From Bacteroidota bacterium (GTDB lineage: Bacteria; Bacteroidota; Bacteroidia; Chitinophagales; Chitinophagaceae), in contig CANFXV010000002.1 in assembly GCA_947451115.1 (NCBI GenBank), positions 1 through 64,000 on the forward strand: a DNA stretch of 64,000 nt, given 5' to 3'. Under the pieces are notes generated by a model. The model was given only the letters and a program-made list of their open reading frames with translations. It searched no databases and was not told the DNA's origin. This document shows, one piece after another, positions 36,056 through 45,963 of the stretch. How positions within the stretch are numbered: the first letter of the stretch is position 1; each line of letters opens with the position of its first letter. A program made the translations under genes and the position numbers.

Positions 36056-36862
36056 TTAATTCATAGAATGCTTTAGTCCCGGATATTGTGTCAATTTTTC
36101 AAAATGATAATTGGGATTACGTTGTAACAAAGCAATCATTTTATCTAATTGAATGGAGTCTACGGAAGTTTTGAACATATGATCGTGCATTAAAATAACA
36201 AGGTGGTTTTTGGTCACCGTTTGGTTTAATTTAAATAGGCTATCCACCAATGCTACTATGGCTTCTGGGCTTTGAACGGGTCTGCCTTTTTTATTGAATC
36301 TCCATTCCATGTCCCAACCAATAATATTGAATCCAGCACTGTCTAATAATCGAACCAAGGGCCTCACCAATCCACTTGCTCTTTCTGTTTCTTTGATGTT
36401 CCATGCGTTATTGCCAGGCAATCTTAGGATATTGTTTTTAGGTTGAAGCAATTTTTGGGCAAGCATAAAATCCCTGAGCGCCGCCCTAGGGGCATGATAA
36501 AAAGCCTTGTACTTCCCATAAGCATGTGAAAAACTATGGTTGCAGAGGACAAATAAGCTGTCTTTTTCTAGTATATTTTTGTACAATTTTTTGCCTGCAT
36601 TGCTTCTAGACTGATGCAGGCCCACTTCAAAAAATGTAGCGGAGGCATTATGATTGGAACATACGACTATACTATTCTTAGTACCCAATACTGGTCCATC
36701 ATCAAAGCTCAAATAAACGTGTTTAATTAGGCTGTCTTCCACCCTTATAAGCGGTCTATTCAAAGCCAATTTTGAGGGTGTCGAGGCCTCCATCTTTCCC
36801 CCCATGGGTAGGAAATGAACTAAAAATTGACTGAATAGATATAAAATGGTGCTATGAGCCAT
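36056..36862 (-). CDS. polysaccharide deacetylase-family protein (NodB domain)
   Basis: 268 residues. NodB-homology motifs are visible: SFDDGP at 52-57, HSFSH (HxxxH zinc pair), RLPGNN, IGWDMEW and the final VILMHDH. An N-terminal hydrophobic stretch (about 4-20) suggests export or membrane attachment. It would remove N-acetyl groups from a glycan such as peptidoglycan or an exopolysaccharide; substrate unknown. A perfect -7 box lies 21 bases upstream. Confidence 0.9.
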   Translation of the reverse strand: MAHSTILYLFSQFLVHFLPMGGKMEASTPSKLALNRPLIRVEDSLIKHVYLSFDDGPVLGTKNSIVVCSNHNASATFFEVGLHQSRSNAGKKLYKNILEKDSLFVLCNHSFSHAYGKYKAFYHAPRAALRDFMLAQKLLQPKNNILRLPGNNAWNIKETERASGLVRPLVRLLDSAGFNIIGWDMEWRFNKKGRPVQSPEAIVALVDSLFKLNQTVTKNHLVILMHDHMFKTSVDSIQLDKMIALLQRNPNYHFEKLTQYPGLKHSMN

Positions 36863-36883
36863 AAAACCAGTGGATTAGAGGCG

Positions 36884-36891
36884 CAAAGTTA
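36884..36891 (-). promoter_or_regulatory. -7 promoter box of the deacetylase gene
   Basis: TAACTTTG on the minus strand, a perfect TAnnTTTG, 21 bases before the start codon. Confidence 0.5.
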
Positions 36892-36948
36892 GACAAGAAA
36901 ACTATAAAAAAAATTATAAAAAGTTAAGGTTTTAGCCCCATGGCTTTG

Positions 36949-36956
36949 TACCTTCG
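36949..36956 (+). promoter_or_regulatory. -7 promoter box of korA
   Basis: TACCTTCG differs from TAnnTTTG by one base and ends 19 bases before the ATG at 36976. It falls between an upstream in-frame ATG (36940) and the chosen start, so the upstream ATG is unlikely to be used. Confidence 0.45.
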
Positions 36957-36975
36957 TGCTCCAATAAAAAGCAAT

Positions 36976-38820
36976 ATGCAAAAAGAAGTTGTTTTACAAG
37001 ACGTCGTGATCAAATTTGCGGGAGATAGCGGAGATGGAATGCAATTAACAGGTCAGCAATTCACCAACAATACCGCTTTATTAGGTATTGATTTGGCCAC
37101 CTTCCCAGATTTTCCAGCAGAAATTAGAGCCCCATTAGGTACCCTACCTGGAGTGAGTGGTTTCCAAATTCATTTTAGTTCTAATAGAGTTTATACACCA
37201 GGAGATATTTGTGATGTTTTGGTAGCAATGAATGCAGCCGCTTTAAAAGTGAATTTAAAAAGTTTAAAAAAAGGTGGAAAAATTATTGCCAACATCGAAG
37301 GATTTGATACCAAGAATTTACGTTTGGCTGCTTACCCTGATGGCATTAACCCATTGGAAGATGGTAGTTTGGACGGCTACGATTTAACTAAAGTAGATGT
37401 GACCAAATTAACGCGTGAAGCCTTGAAAGCCTATACCGAATTGGGTATCAAAGAAAGAGATCGCGCAAAGAACATGTTTGTATTGGGTATGATTTACTGG
37501 TTGTACAACAGAAATTTAGATACCACTATAGATTATTTAAAAGACAAGTTCAAAAAGAAAGAATCAATTTTAAATAGCAATATCGATGTATTAAAAGCAG
37601 GTTATTTTTACGGAGAAACTGCAGAACTTTTTTCTTCAAGATACAAAGTAGAAAAATCTAAAATGGATCCAGGTACTTACAGAAGTATCATGGGAAACCA
37701 AGCTTTATCCATGGGTTTAATTGCAGGATCTCAAAAAAGTGGACTGCCTATTTTCTTAGGTACTTATCCAATTACACCTGCTACTGATATTTTACATGAA
37801 TTAAGTAAGTATAAAAATTTTGGTGTAAAAACTTTCCAAGCAGAAGATGAAATTGCAGGAATTAGCGCAGCCATTGGTGCCAGCTACGGCGGATCAATTG
37901 GTATGACTTCTACTTCAGGACCTGGTATGGCATTGAAAACTGAAGCCATGGGACTAGCCATGATGTTGGAGATTCCTTTAGTCATCATCAATATTCAAAG
38001 AGGAGGCCCTTCTACAGGTTTGCCTACCAAAACTGAGCAAAGTGATTTGATGCAAGCTTATTATGGTCGTAACGGAGAAGCCCCTATACCTATTATAGCA
38101 GCTTCTACGCCAAGTGATTGTTTTTACATGGCTTTTGAAGCAATTCGTATTGCCATTCAACACATGACTCCAGTTATTTTATTAAGTGATGGATATATTG
38201 CCAATGGTGCTGAGCCTTGGAAATTCCCTAGTGCAAGTAGCTTACCAACCATTGAAGTGAAATTTAAAAAAGGATTGGACGATGGGGAAGAAAAATTCCT
38301 TCCTTATAAACGCGATGAAAAAGGCGCAAGACCTTGGGCTATTCCTGGAACACCAGGCTTAGAGCATAGAATTGGTGGATTGGAAAAACAAGCAGAAACT
38401 GGAAACGTAAGTTATGATTCAGAGAACCATGAATTCATGGTCAAAGCCAGAGAAGCTAAAGTAGAAAAAATTGCAGATTACATTCCTTTACAAACGATTG
38501 ACTCTGGTGCAGAAAAAGGAAAAGTATTGATCTTAGGATGGGGATCCACTTATGGAACAATTAAGAGCGCAGCCCTACAATTACAAAGCCAAGGCAAAGA
38601 AGTAAGCCATGCACATATCAAATACATGCGTCCTTTCCCTAAAAACTTAGGCGATATTTTAAAGAATTTTGAAACAGTAGTGATTCCAGAAATCAACAAC
38701 GGACAGTTAATTAAAATTATTCGCGATAAATATTTTGTAGACGCTAAAGGTTATAATAAAATCATGGGCGTTCCTATTACTAAGCAAGAATTAGTAACCG
38801 CAGTAGAACAATATTTGTAA
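36976..38820 (+). CDS. korA: 2-oxoacid:ferredoxin oxidoreductase, fused gamma-alpha subunit
   Basis: 614 residues, normal for KorA-type subunits with an N-terminal gamma domain. The gamma domain (about 1-190) begins with VVIKFAGDSGDGMQLTG and contains FPDFPAEIRAP. The alpha part (about 230-614) shows FLGTYPITPATDI, FQAEDEIAGISAAIGASYGG, TSTSGPGMALKTE and INIQRGGPSTGLPTKTEQ. It makes succinyl-CoA from 2-oxoglutarate with ferredoxin. The beta subunit, which holds thiamine diphosphate and an iron-sulfur cluster, is not next to it or anywhere in the window. Start moved from 36940 to 36976 because MQKEVVLQDVV is the conserved N-terminus. Confidence 0.9.
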   Translation: MQKEVVLQDVVIKFAGDSGDGMQLTGQQFTNNTALLGIDLATFPDFPAEIRAPLGTLPGVSGFQIHFSSNRVYTPGDICDVLVAMNAAALKVNLKSLKKGGKIIANIEGFDTKNLRLAAYPDGINPLEDGSLDGYDLTKVDVTKLTREALKAYTELGIKERDRAKNMFVLGMIYWLYNRNLDTTIDYLKDKFKKKESILNSNIDVLKAGYFYGETAELFSSRYKVEKSKMDPGTYRSIMGNQALSMGLIAGSQKSGLPIFLGTYPITPATDILHELSKYKNFGVKTFQAEDEIAGISAAIGASYGGSIGMTSTSGPGMALKTEAMGLAMMLEIPLVIINIQRGGPSTGLPTKTEQSDLMQAYYGRNGEAPIPIIAASTPSDCFYMAFEAIRIAIQHMTPVILLSDGYIANGAEPWKFPSASSLPTIEVKFKKGLDDGEEKFLPYKRDEKGARPWAIPGTPGLEHRIGGLEKQAETGNVSYDSENHEFMVKAREAKVEKIADYIPLQTIDSGAEKGKVLILGWGSTYGTIKSAALQLQSQGKEVSHAHIKYMRPFPKNLGDILKNFETVVIPEINNGQLIKIIRDKYFVDAKGYNKIMGVPITKQELVTAVEQYL

Positions 38821-38837
38821 AATAATATTTTATACAG

Positions 38838-38870
38838 AAGCGTCTCTAATTTAAGAGGCGCTTTTTTTTG
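38838..38870 (+). terminator. rho-independent terminator of korA
   Basis: AAGCGTCTCT pairs with AGAGGCGCTT (one G-T pair) and eight T follow. Its right arm overlaps the 3' end of the convergent nth gene. Confidence 0.92.
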
Positions 38871-39498
38871 CCCCTTCCTTACAAAAATTAAGTAAGCCAC
38901 AAGTAGCACATTTAGGATTTCTAGCTAAACAAGTATATCGGCCATGCAAGATGAGCCAATGATGTGCAGTATGGACTAAGGCTTTAGGAATATGTTTAAT
39001 CAACTCTTTTTCAACAGCCAAGGGGGTGGTTGCAGTCATGGGTACTAAGCCAATTCTTCTACTCACTCTAAATACATGGGTATCCACCGCCATATTGGGT
39101 TGTTTGTCCACTACACTGGTAATTACATTGGCCGTCTTGCGTCCAACCCCAGGCAAGGTAATCAAGTCCTCTACGGTCAAGGGCACTTCCCCATTAAAAT
39201 TTTGCAACAATAAATTACTCATGCCAATTAAATGCTTGGCTTTGTTATTGGGATATGAAATGCTTTTAATAAGTGCAAACATTTCGTCAAAACTAGCCTT
39301 GACCATTTTTTGAGGAGTAGGAAATTTTTTAAAAATTGCAGGGGTTGTTAAGTTAACACGCTTATCCGTACACTGGGCCGACAAAATAACAGCGACTAAT
39401 AATTCAAAAGGATTTTGATACAACAATTCTGTTTCAGCAATAGGCACTTGCTCTTGAAAATAATCAAGCACCCACTGATAGCGTTCTTTCTTTGTCAT
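38851..39498 (-). CDS. nth: endonuclease III
   Basis: 215-residue DNA glycosylase/AP lyase for oxidised pyrimidines. Helix-hairpin-helix LPGVGRKTANVI with the catalytic lysine, catalytic aspartate in AVDTHVFRV, and a C-terminal [4Fe-4S] loop with spacing C-x6-C-x2-C-x5-C (CLARNPKCATCGLLNFC). Its ATG overlaps the stop of the DivIC-like gene by four bases, so the two are translationally coupled. Confidence 0.97.
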   Translation of the reverse strand: MTKKERYQWVLDYFQEQVPIAETELLYQNPFELLVAVILSAQCTDKRVNLTTPAIFKKFPTPQKMVKASFDEMFALIKSISYPNNKAKHLIGMSNLLLQNFNGEVPLTVEDLITLPGVGRKTANVITSVVDKQPNMAVDTHVFRVSRRIGLVPMTATTPLAVEKELIKHIPKALVHTAHHWLILHGRYTCLARNPKCATCGLLNFCKEGAKKSAS

Positions 39499-39812
39499 TT
39501 TTTTTCAACGCTTGTATTGCTGTCTTCAAACAAGTACACTTCTTCCCCATCTCGCTTTAACAAATAGCGTTCTCTTGCAAATTTTTCAATGGCTGCAGGA
39601 TTGTTTTGTAAATTTTCTAACTGCTTTTTGGTATTTGAAATCTCTTCCTGGTAATATTTTTTGGCAGCTTCTAATTTATTCAACTCTGTAGCTCTTTCTC
39701 TTTGTTGAAAAAAATCACGTTGATCAAAAAAGATCATCCAAACCGCAAAACATAAAGCCACTATGAAATAGCGATTGGTAATGAATGGTAATATTTTTTT
39801 AATTAGGCCCAT
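39495..39812 (-). CDS. FtsB/DivIC-family septum formation protein
   Basis: 105 residues with one transmembrane helix (about 10-28) followed by a coiled coil (ERATELNKLEAAKKYY) and the FtsB/DivIC signature PAAIEKFARERYLLKRDGEEVY. It is a bitopic protein that bridges FtsL and the divisome in the periplasm. An upstream in-frame TTG (39839) is less likely than the ATG at 39812. Overlaps nth by four bases. Confidence 0.9.
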   Translation of the reverse strand: MGLIKKILPFITNRYFIVALCFAVWMIFFDQRDFFQQRERATELNKLEAAKKYYQEEISNTKKQLENLQNNPAAIEKFARERYLLKRDGEEVYLFEDSNTSVEKK

Positions 39813-39847
39813 AAGGTAGCGGTAAGTAAAATTAGGCAATTTCTGGC

Positions 39848-39880
39848 AAAAAAAGAGGAGCCCTAGTGAGCTCCTCTTTC
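39848..39880 (-). terminator. rho-independent terminator of eno
   Basis: AAAGAGGAGC pairs with GCTCCTCTTT and on the minus strand a run of seven T follows. It lies 22 bases after the eno stop codon. Confidence 0.92.
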
Positions 39881-39901
39881 TATATCAATAGTGTGAATCG
39901 A

Positions 39902-41209
<1,308 letters not shown>

Positions 41210-41260
41210 TTAGTCTAAAATGTCTGTTTTAAAAGTAGACCGCAATTTACACCCTTTTTT

Positions 41261-41965
41261 TTAATGGGTAAGCAATTTGAATATTTCTTCTAAACTTGCA
41301 TTGTGTTTTTCTATTAAAGCCCCAATAGGCTCATCAGCAACCAGTTTCCCCTGATGCAATACTAACACTCGATCACAAATGGCAGTCACTTCTTGTAAGA
41401 TATGGGTAGAGAATAAGATTAGGGCCTCCTTGCTTAAAGTTTGGATCAAAGCCCGTATTTCAATGAGTTGATTAGGGTCCAATCCGGTTGTAGGTTCGTC
41501 CAATAAAACCAATTTGGGTTGATGAATGATAGCAGCGGCAATACCCAATCTTTGTTTATAGCCCTTGGATAAACTGCCAATTTTTTTATGTTGCATCATA
41601 CCCAAGCCTGTCTGTTCAATCACTTGTGTAATTCTTTGAGCTGCATTATCTAAGCCATGGACCTTAGTTAAAAAATGTAAATATTCTTTGACATATAAAT
41701 GCTCGTACAAGGCATTGGATTCTGGCAAATAGCCGATTATTTTTTTTGCCTCAATAGCATCTGGATGAATGGGGATGCCATTAATTTGAATACTTCCTTG
41801 ATCGGCAGCTAAAAAGCCAGCCATCATTTTAAGTGTCGTACTTTTCCCAGCGCCATTGGGGCCAAGAAAACCGACTACTTCTCCTTGTTGCAGATGAAAG
41901 GAAACCGCATCCACGGCCAATTGAGCGCCATAACTTTTTGACAATTGTTCTACCACTAATGACAT
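41261..41965 (-). CDS. ABC transporter ATP-binding protein (GldA/NodI-like)
   Basis: 234 residues, a complete nucleotide-binding domain: Walker A GPNGAGKSTT, Q-loop GYLPESNALYEHL, signature LSKGYKQRLG, Walker B LVLLDEPTTGLD and the H-loop STHILQEV. It belongs to the DrrA/NodI/GldA-like group, but no permease gene adjoins, so the transported substrate is unknown. GldA of the gliding apparatus is one possible identity; I cannot confirm it. A perfect -7 box ends four bases before the start. Confidence 0.88.
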   Translation of the reverse strand: MSLVVEQLSKSYGAQLAVDAVSFHLQQGEVVGFLGPNGAGKSTTLKMMAGFLAADQGSIQINGIPIHPDAIEAKKIIGYLPESNALYEHLYVKEYLHFLTKVHGLDNAAQRITQVIEQTGLGMMQHKKIGSLSKGYKQRLGIAAAIIHQPKLVLLDEPTTGLDPNQLIEIRALIQTLSKEALILFSTHILQEVTAICDRVLVLHQGKLVADEPIGALIEKHNASLEEIFKLLTH

Positions 41966-41969
41966 AGCT

Positions 41970-41977
41970 CAAAAGTA
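41970..41977 (-). promoter_or_regulatory. -7 promoter box of the ABC ATPase gene
   Basis: TACTTTTG on the minus strand, a perfect TAnnTTTG, ends four bases before the ATG (41963-41965). TTG at 42001-42003 on the same strand is 23 bases upstream and could be the -33 element. Confidence 0.6.
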
Positions 41978-42015
41978 CTTAGATAATCTGAATCTCCGTA
42001 CAAGCAAGGTTAGAA

Positions 42016-42264
42016 TTATACTTCTTCTGATGATTCAGGCAAGTGATCGTATTCTCCCTTGGATGCATAGCTGCCGAAAATATAAAAACCAATGCAGATG
42101 GGTGTAAATACCAATAATATAATGACCCATTGCAAAATCACATTCGATTTCACTGCTACTGCAGCATGACTGATTTTTTCGTTGGCTTGATATAATAGAA
42201 ATAAAATAAGTACGGGCGCCATTAACATCCATACATAGCCAGCTAATTTTTTAATTGTATTCAT
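42016..42264 (-). CDS. small two-helix membrane protein next to the MHS carrier
   Basis: 82 residues with two hydrophobic helices (about 8-24 and 44-68), a short basic N-terminus and an acidic tail (YDHLPESSEEV). It begins 39 bases after the MFS carrier gene on the same strand and is probably co-transcribed with it. I do not recognise a named family. Its place beside a carboxylate-type carrier recalls YjcH (DUF485) next to ActP, so an accessory role for the carrier is a reasonable guess. Confidence 0.75.
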   Translation of the reverse strand: MNTIKKLAGYVWMLMAPVLILFLLYQANEKISHAAVAVKSNVILQWVIILLVFTPICIGFYIFGSYASKGEYDHLPESSEEV

Positions 42265-42303
42265 CTTAATTTTTTTAATGTTTGATTAACGATTGAATGT
42301 GTT

Positions 42304-43908
42304 TTAGTCCATCACATTTTTATCTATCTTATTGGTTAAGTAAATTAAGCCAATCACAAAGCTAACCGCAGCCACACCAATGGGATACCAAAGTCCAGCC
42401 AAGGAGTCCCCTTTAGGATGGGCAGAAGTTTTGGTAAATTCCACAATCAAAGTGCCTAAGAAAGGAACCAAGCCTCCAAACACTCCATTGCCAATATGAT
42501 AAGGTAGTGACATGGAAGTATACCTGATTTTAGTAGGGAACATTTCTACTAAGAAGGCAGCAATAGGTCCATACACCATGGTTACATATACAATTTGAAT
42601 AAAGACCAACCAAATCATTTGCCAATAATCATGATGGCCTAAGGTTTTTTCCACGACCACATTAGGCTTGGCCGATTTTGATATATAAATATTGGGATTC
42701 AATGAATCAATCGCTAGCATTGGATTATAGGCCCCTTTTAATTGGAAAGTATCTGTTCTAATGTATTTAAAAACTGCGCCATCTGTATACGCGGTGTCAA
42801 AACTTTGCGTTAAATAAATTTTAGTATTATCCTTGCTATCCACTTTTACTTTGGCGGGAGACGTGATGGTATTCGTTAAATCAATTTTATCAATTCTATT
42901 TTGTGTATTAGAGATATTTAAAAAGGTTTGATAGATGGGTCGGTAAGTACATATGGCCAATAACATGCCCAAGAGCATGATCCATTTTCTACCAACTTTA
43001 TCACTCAGCCATCCAAACAAAACAAAGCATGGGGTTGCCATTAAAATAGCTACCAGCATAATATTTCTTGATTGTATGAAATCAATTTTACAAACTGTTT
43101 CAATAAAACTTTGTGCATAAAACTGACCGGTATACCATACCACGCCTTGTCCCATAACAGCACCAAACAAGGCCAACAAAACCATTTTAAAATTTCCTTT
43201 TTGCCCAAAGCTTTCTTTCAAAGGATTGGCTGAAGTTTTTCCTTCTGTTTTTAATTTAGTAAACATAGGTGACTCGCTCATCTTCATTCGAATCAATATA
43301 GAGATACCCACTAGTAAAATTGATATCCAAAATGGATACCTCCAACCACCCCACTCTGCACTAAATTTCTCCACCCCTTGATTGGACCTGACCAAGATAA
43401 TAATGCCTAGTGCCAAAAATAATCCAAGTGTTGCAGTGGTTTGAATCCAGCTGGTCCAAAAACCTCTTTGTCCTGCAGGAGCATGTTCTGCTACATAAGT
43501 AGCGGCCCCACCATATTCTCCTCCTAAGGCCAAACCTTGTAATAAACGTAGTATCAATACCAAAATAGGCGCCGCCCACCCAATAGTGGCATAGCCAGGC
43601 ACTAGTCCGATGGCAAAAGTCGATCCTCCCATTATGATTAATGTCAGTAAAAAAGTATGCTTACGTCCAATTAAATCACCTAGTCTTCCAAAAACCAAGG
43701 CGCCAAAAGGTCGTACAATAAAACCAGCTGCAAAAATAGCCAAAGTGCTTAAAAGCGCTGCTGTGCCTGCATTTTCAGGAAAAAATTGCTTTGAAATAAT
43801 GGTGGCTAGCATCCCAAAAATGTAAAAATCATACCACTCTATTAAGGTGCCCACCGAAGAAGCGCCTATCACAAAAGCAATATTATTTTGTTTTTTTTCT
43901 TGGCTCAT
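42304..43908 (-). CDS. MFS transporter, metabolite:H+ symporter (MHS) type, with large loop insert
   Basis: 534 residues, about 100 longer than usual MHS carriers. Two MFS signature loops are visible, GRLGDLIGRK (74-83) and GWLSDKVGRK (299-308), plus the MHS-type SSVGTLIEWYDFYIFG (17-32) and QGLALGGEYGGAATYVAEHA. A hydrophilic, beta-rich insert of about 97 residues (331-427) separates two helices. Family members take up osmolytes and organic acids such as 2-oxoglutarate, citrate or proline with protons. It is divergent from acs, which suggests a carboxylate as substrate. Confidence 0.88.
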   Translation of the reverse strand: MSQEKKQNNIAFVIGASSVGTLIEWYDFYIFGMLATIISKQFFPENAGTAALLSTLAIFAAGFIVRPFGALVFGRLGDLIGRKHTFLLTLIIMGGSTFAIGLVPGYATIGWAAPILVLILRLLQGLALGGEYGGAATYVAEHAPAGQRGFWTSWIQTTATLGLFLALGIIILVRSNQGVEKFSAEWGGWRYPFWISILLVGISILIRMKMSESPMFTKLKTEGKTSANPLKESFGQKGNFKMVLLALFGAVMGQGVVWYTGQFYAQSFIETVCKIDFIQSRNIMLVAILMATPCFVLFGWLSDKVGRKWIMLLGMLLAICTYRPIYQTFLNISNTQNRIDKIDLTNTITSPAKVKVDSKDNTKIYLTQSFDTAYTDGAVFKYIRTDTFQLKGAYNPMLAIDSLNPNIYISKSAKPNVVVEKTLGHHDYWQMIWLVFIQIVYVTMVYGPIAAFLVEMFPTKIRYTSMSLPYHIGNGVFGGLVPFLGTLIVEFTKTSAHPKGDSLAGLWYPIGVAAVSFVIGLIYLTNKIDKNVMD

Positions 43909-43961
43909 AGTTTATTTGTTTGCAAGTGAACTTTCAAGTTAAATATTTAAACTGAAAAATG

Positions 43962-43969
43962 TAAATTTG
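43962..43969 (+). promoter_or_regulatory. -7 promoter box of acs
   Basis: TAAATTTG, a perfect TAnnTTTG, 28 bases before the acs ATG in the 89-base gap shared with the divergent MHS carrier gene. Confidence 0.5.
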
Positions 43970-43997
43970 GTAATCATTATTTATTCAATCAAAGATT

Positions 43998-45935
43998 ATG
44001 AGCTACCCCTATCAAATTAAGACCTTAGCAGCCTATCACGAAGCTTATAAAAATAGTATCGACCATCCTGAAAAATTTTGGGGAGCCATTGCAGAAAATT
44101 TTACGTGGCGAAAAAAATGGGATACCGTTTTGGAATGGAATTTTACAGAACCTAAGGTAGAATGGTTCAAGGGTGGAAAATTAAATATTACTGAAAATTG
44201 TATCGATAGACATTTAGCAAAAAATGGTGACAAGCCTGCCATTATTTGGGAACCCAATGATCCATCAGAACATCATCGTATTATTACTTACAAGCAATTG
44301 CATTTAAAAGTTGCACAGTTTGCACAGGTGCTTATAAATAATGGCGTTCAAAAAGGTGATCGTGTTTGTATTTATATGGGTATGATACCCGAACTAGCTA
44401 TTGCTGTATTAGCTTGCGCGCGCATTGGTGCCATTCATAGTGTAATTTTTGGAGGCTTCTCTGCGCAAAGTATTGCAGACCGTTTAGACGATGCCAAAGC
44501 CACTTATATTATTACTTGCGATGGAGCTTACAGAGGCGCTAAAGATATTCCATTGAAATCCGTGATTGATGATGCACTCATCGGCAATAAGACCATAAAA
44601 AATGTAATCGTTTGTACAAGAACTAGAACCGCAGTGTCTATGTTAAAAGGGCGTGATCTTTGGTGGGAAGATGAAATTAAAAAAGTAGAATCACAAGGCA
44701 TCACTTCAGTAGATGCTGTTGAAATGGATGCAGAAGATCCTTTATTTATTTTATATACGTCTGGTTCAACAGGTAAACCCAAGGGCGTAGTGCATAGTGT
44801 GGCTGGTTATATGGTCTATACCAATTATACTTTTGTGAATGTTTTTCAATACCAACCCAATGATTTATTTTTCTGCACGGCAGACATTGGTTGGATTACA
44901 GGACATAGTTATATAGTGTATGCACCTTTAAGTGCAGGCGGCACTTCTTTAATGTTTGAGGGCATTCCTACCTTTCCCGATGCGGGAAGATTCTGGGATA
45001 TCATTGACAAGTTCAAAGTAAATATTTTATATACCGCACCTACGGCCATTAGATCATTGATGGGTTTTGGATTAGGCCCAGTGCAAGGACATGATTTAAG
45101 TAGTTTAAAAGTTTTAGGCACCGTTGGTGAACCCATTAATGAAGAAGCATGGCATTGGTATGATGAAAATATTGGGAAGAAAAAATGTCCCATTGTAGAT
45201 ACTTGGTGGCAAACAGAAACAGGAGGCATTATGATTTCTAATATGGCAGGTATTACAGAAGGCAAACCAGGATGGGCCACCTATCCGATGCCAGGTGTGA
45301 AAACTATTTTAGTCGATGATAAAGGAGATGAAATAAATACGATGGAAGATGGTTTGTACCGTGGTAATTTATGCATCACCCAACCATGGCCTGCCACTAT
45401 ACGAACAACTTATGGAGATCATGAAAGATGCAGAACCAATTATTTTGCTACTTATCCTAATTTATATTTTACAGGAGATGGTGCTTTAAAAAATGAATTG
45501 GGACAAATTAGAATTACAGGCAGAGTGGATGATGTCTTAAATGTAAGTGGTCATAGAATTGGTACAGCCGAAGTAGAGAACGCTATTAATATGCATGCGG
45601 GTGTGGTGGAAAGTGCAGTGGTAGGTTATCCGCACGATGTAAAAGGACAAGGTATTTATGCCTATGTAATTTATACTGGCTCACATGGACAAAACACCCA
45701 TGGCACAGCTGATATGATTAGAAAAGATATTTTACAAACAGTCACCAGAATTATTGGCCCTATTGCCAAACCAGATAAAATACAATTTGTATCGGGATTG
45801 CCTAAAACACGTTCTGGAAAAATTATGCGTCGTATACTGCGCAAGGTTGCTGAAGGTGAATTGAAAAGTTTAGGAGATACTTCGACACTTCTTGATCCTG
45901 CAGTGGTGGAAGAAATTGTAAAGGGCGTACTCTAA
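43998..45935 (+). CDS. acs: acetyl-CoA synthetase
   Basis: 645 residues, normal length for acetate:CoA ligase (AMP-forming). ATP-binding YTSGSTGKPKG, FFCTADIGWITGHSY, the acetate-pocket segment DTWWQTETGG, hinge ITGRVDDVLNVSGHR and the C-terminal PKTRSGKIMRR whose lysine is the usual regulatory acetylation site. It activates acetate to acetyl-CoA. Neighbouring carrier and small membrane protein may supply acetate or a similar acid. Confidence 0.97.
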   Translation: MSYPYQIKTLAAYHEAYKNSIDHPEKFWGAIAENFTWRKKWDTVLEWNFTEPKVEWFKGGKLNITENCIDRHLAKNGDKPAIIWEPNDPSEHHRIITYKQLHLKVAQFAQVLINNGVQKGDRVCIYMGMIPELAIAVLACARIGAIHSVIFGGFSAQSIADRLDDAKATYIITCDGAYRGAKDIPLKSVIDDALIGNKTIKNVIVCTRTRTAVSMLKGRDLWWEDEIKKVESQGITSVDAVEMDAEDPLFILYTSGSTGKPKGVVHSVAGYMVYTNYTFVNVFQYQPNDLFFCTADIGWITGHSYIVYAPLSAGGTSLMFEGIPTFPDAGRFWDIIDKFKVNILYTAPTAIRSLMGFGLGPVQGHDLSSLKVLGTVGEPINEEAWHWYDENIGKKKCPIVDTWWQTETGGIMISNMAGITEGKPGWATYPMPGVKTILVDDKGDEINTMEDGLYRGNLCITQPWPATIRTTYGDHERCRTNYFATYPNLYFTGDGALKNELGQIRITGRVDDVLNVSGHRIGTAEVENAINMHAGVVESAVVGYPHDVKGQGIYAYVIYTGSHGQNTHGTADMIRKDILQTVTRIIGPIAKPDKIQFVSGLPKTRSGKIMRRILRKVAEGELKSLGDTSTLLDPAVVEEIVKGVL

Positions 45936-45963
45936 CAATAAAAAATACTTATTGAAGTTGTCT

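Noticed and set aside
45936-45954. Small hairpin CAATAA/TTATTG after acs as a terminator
   Set aside because: Only six A/T-rich pairs with no T-run; too weak to call.
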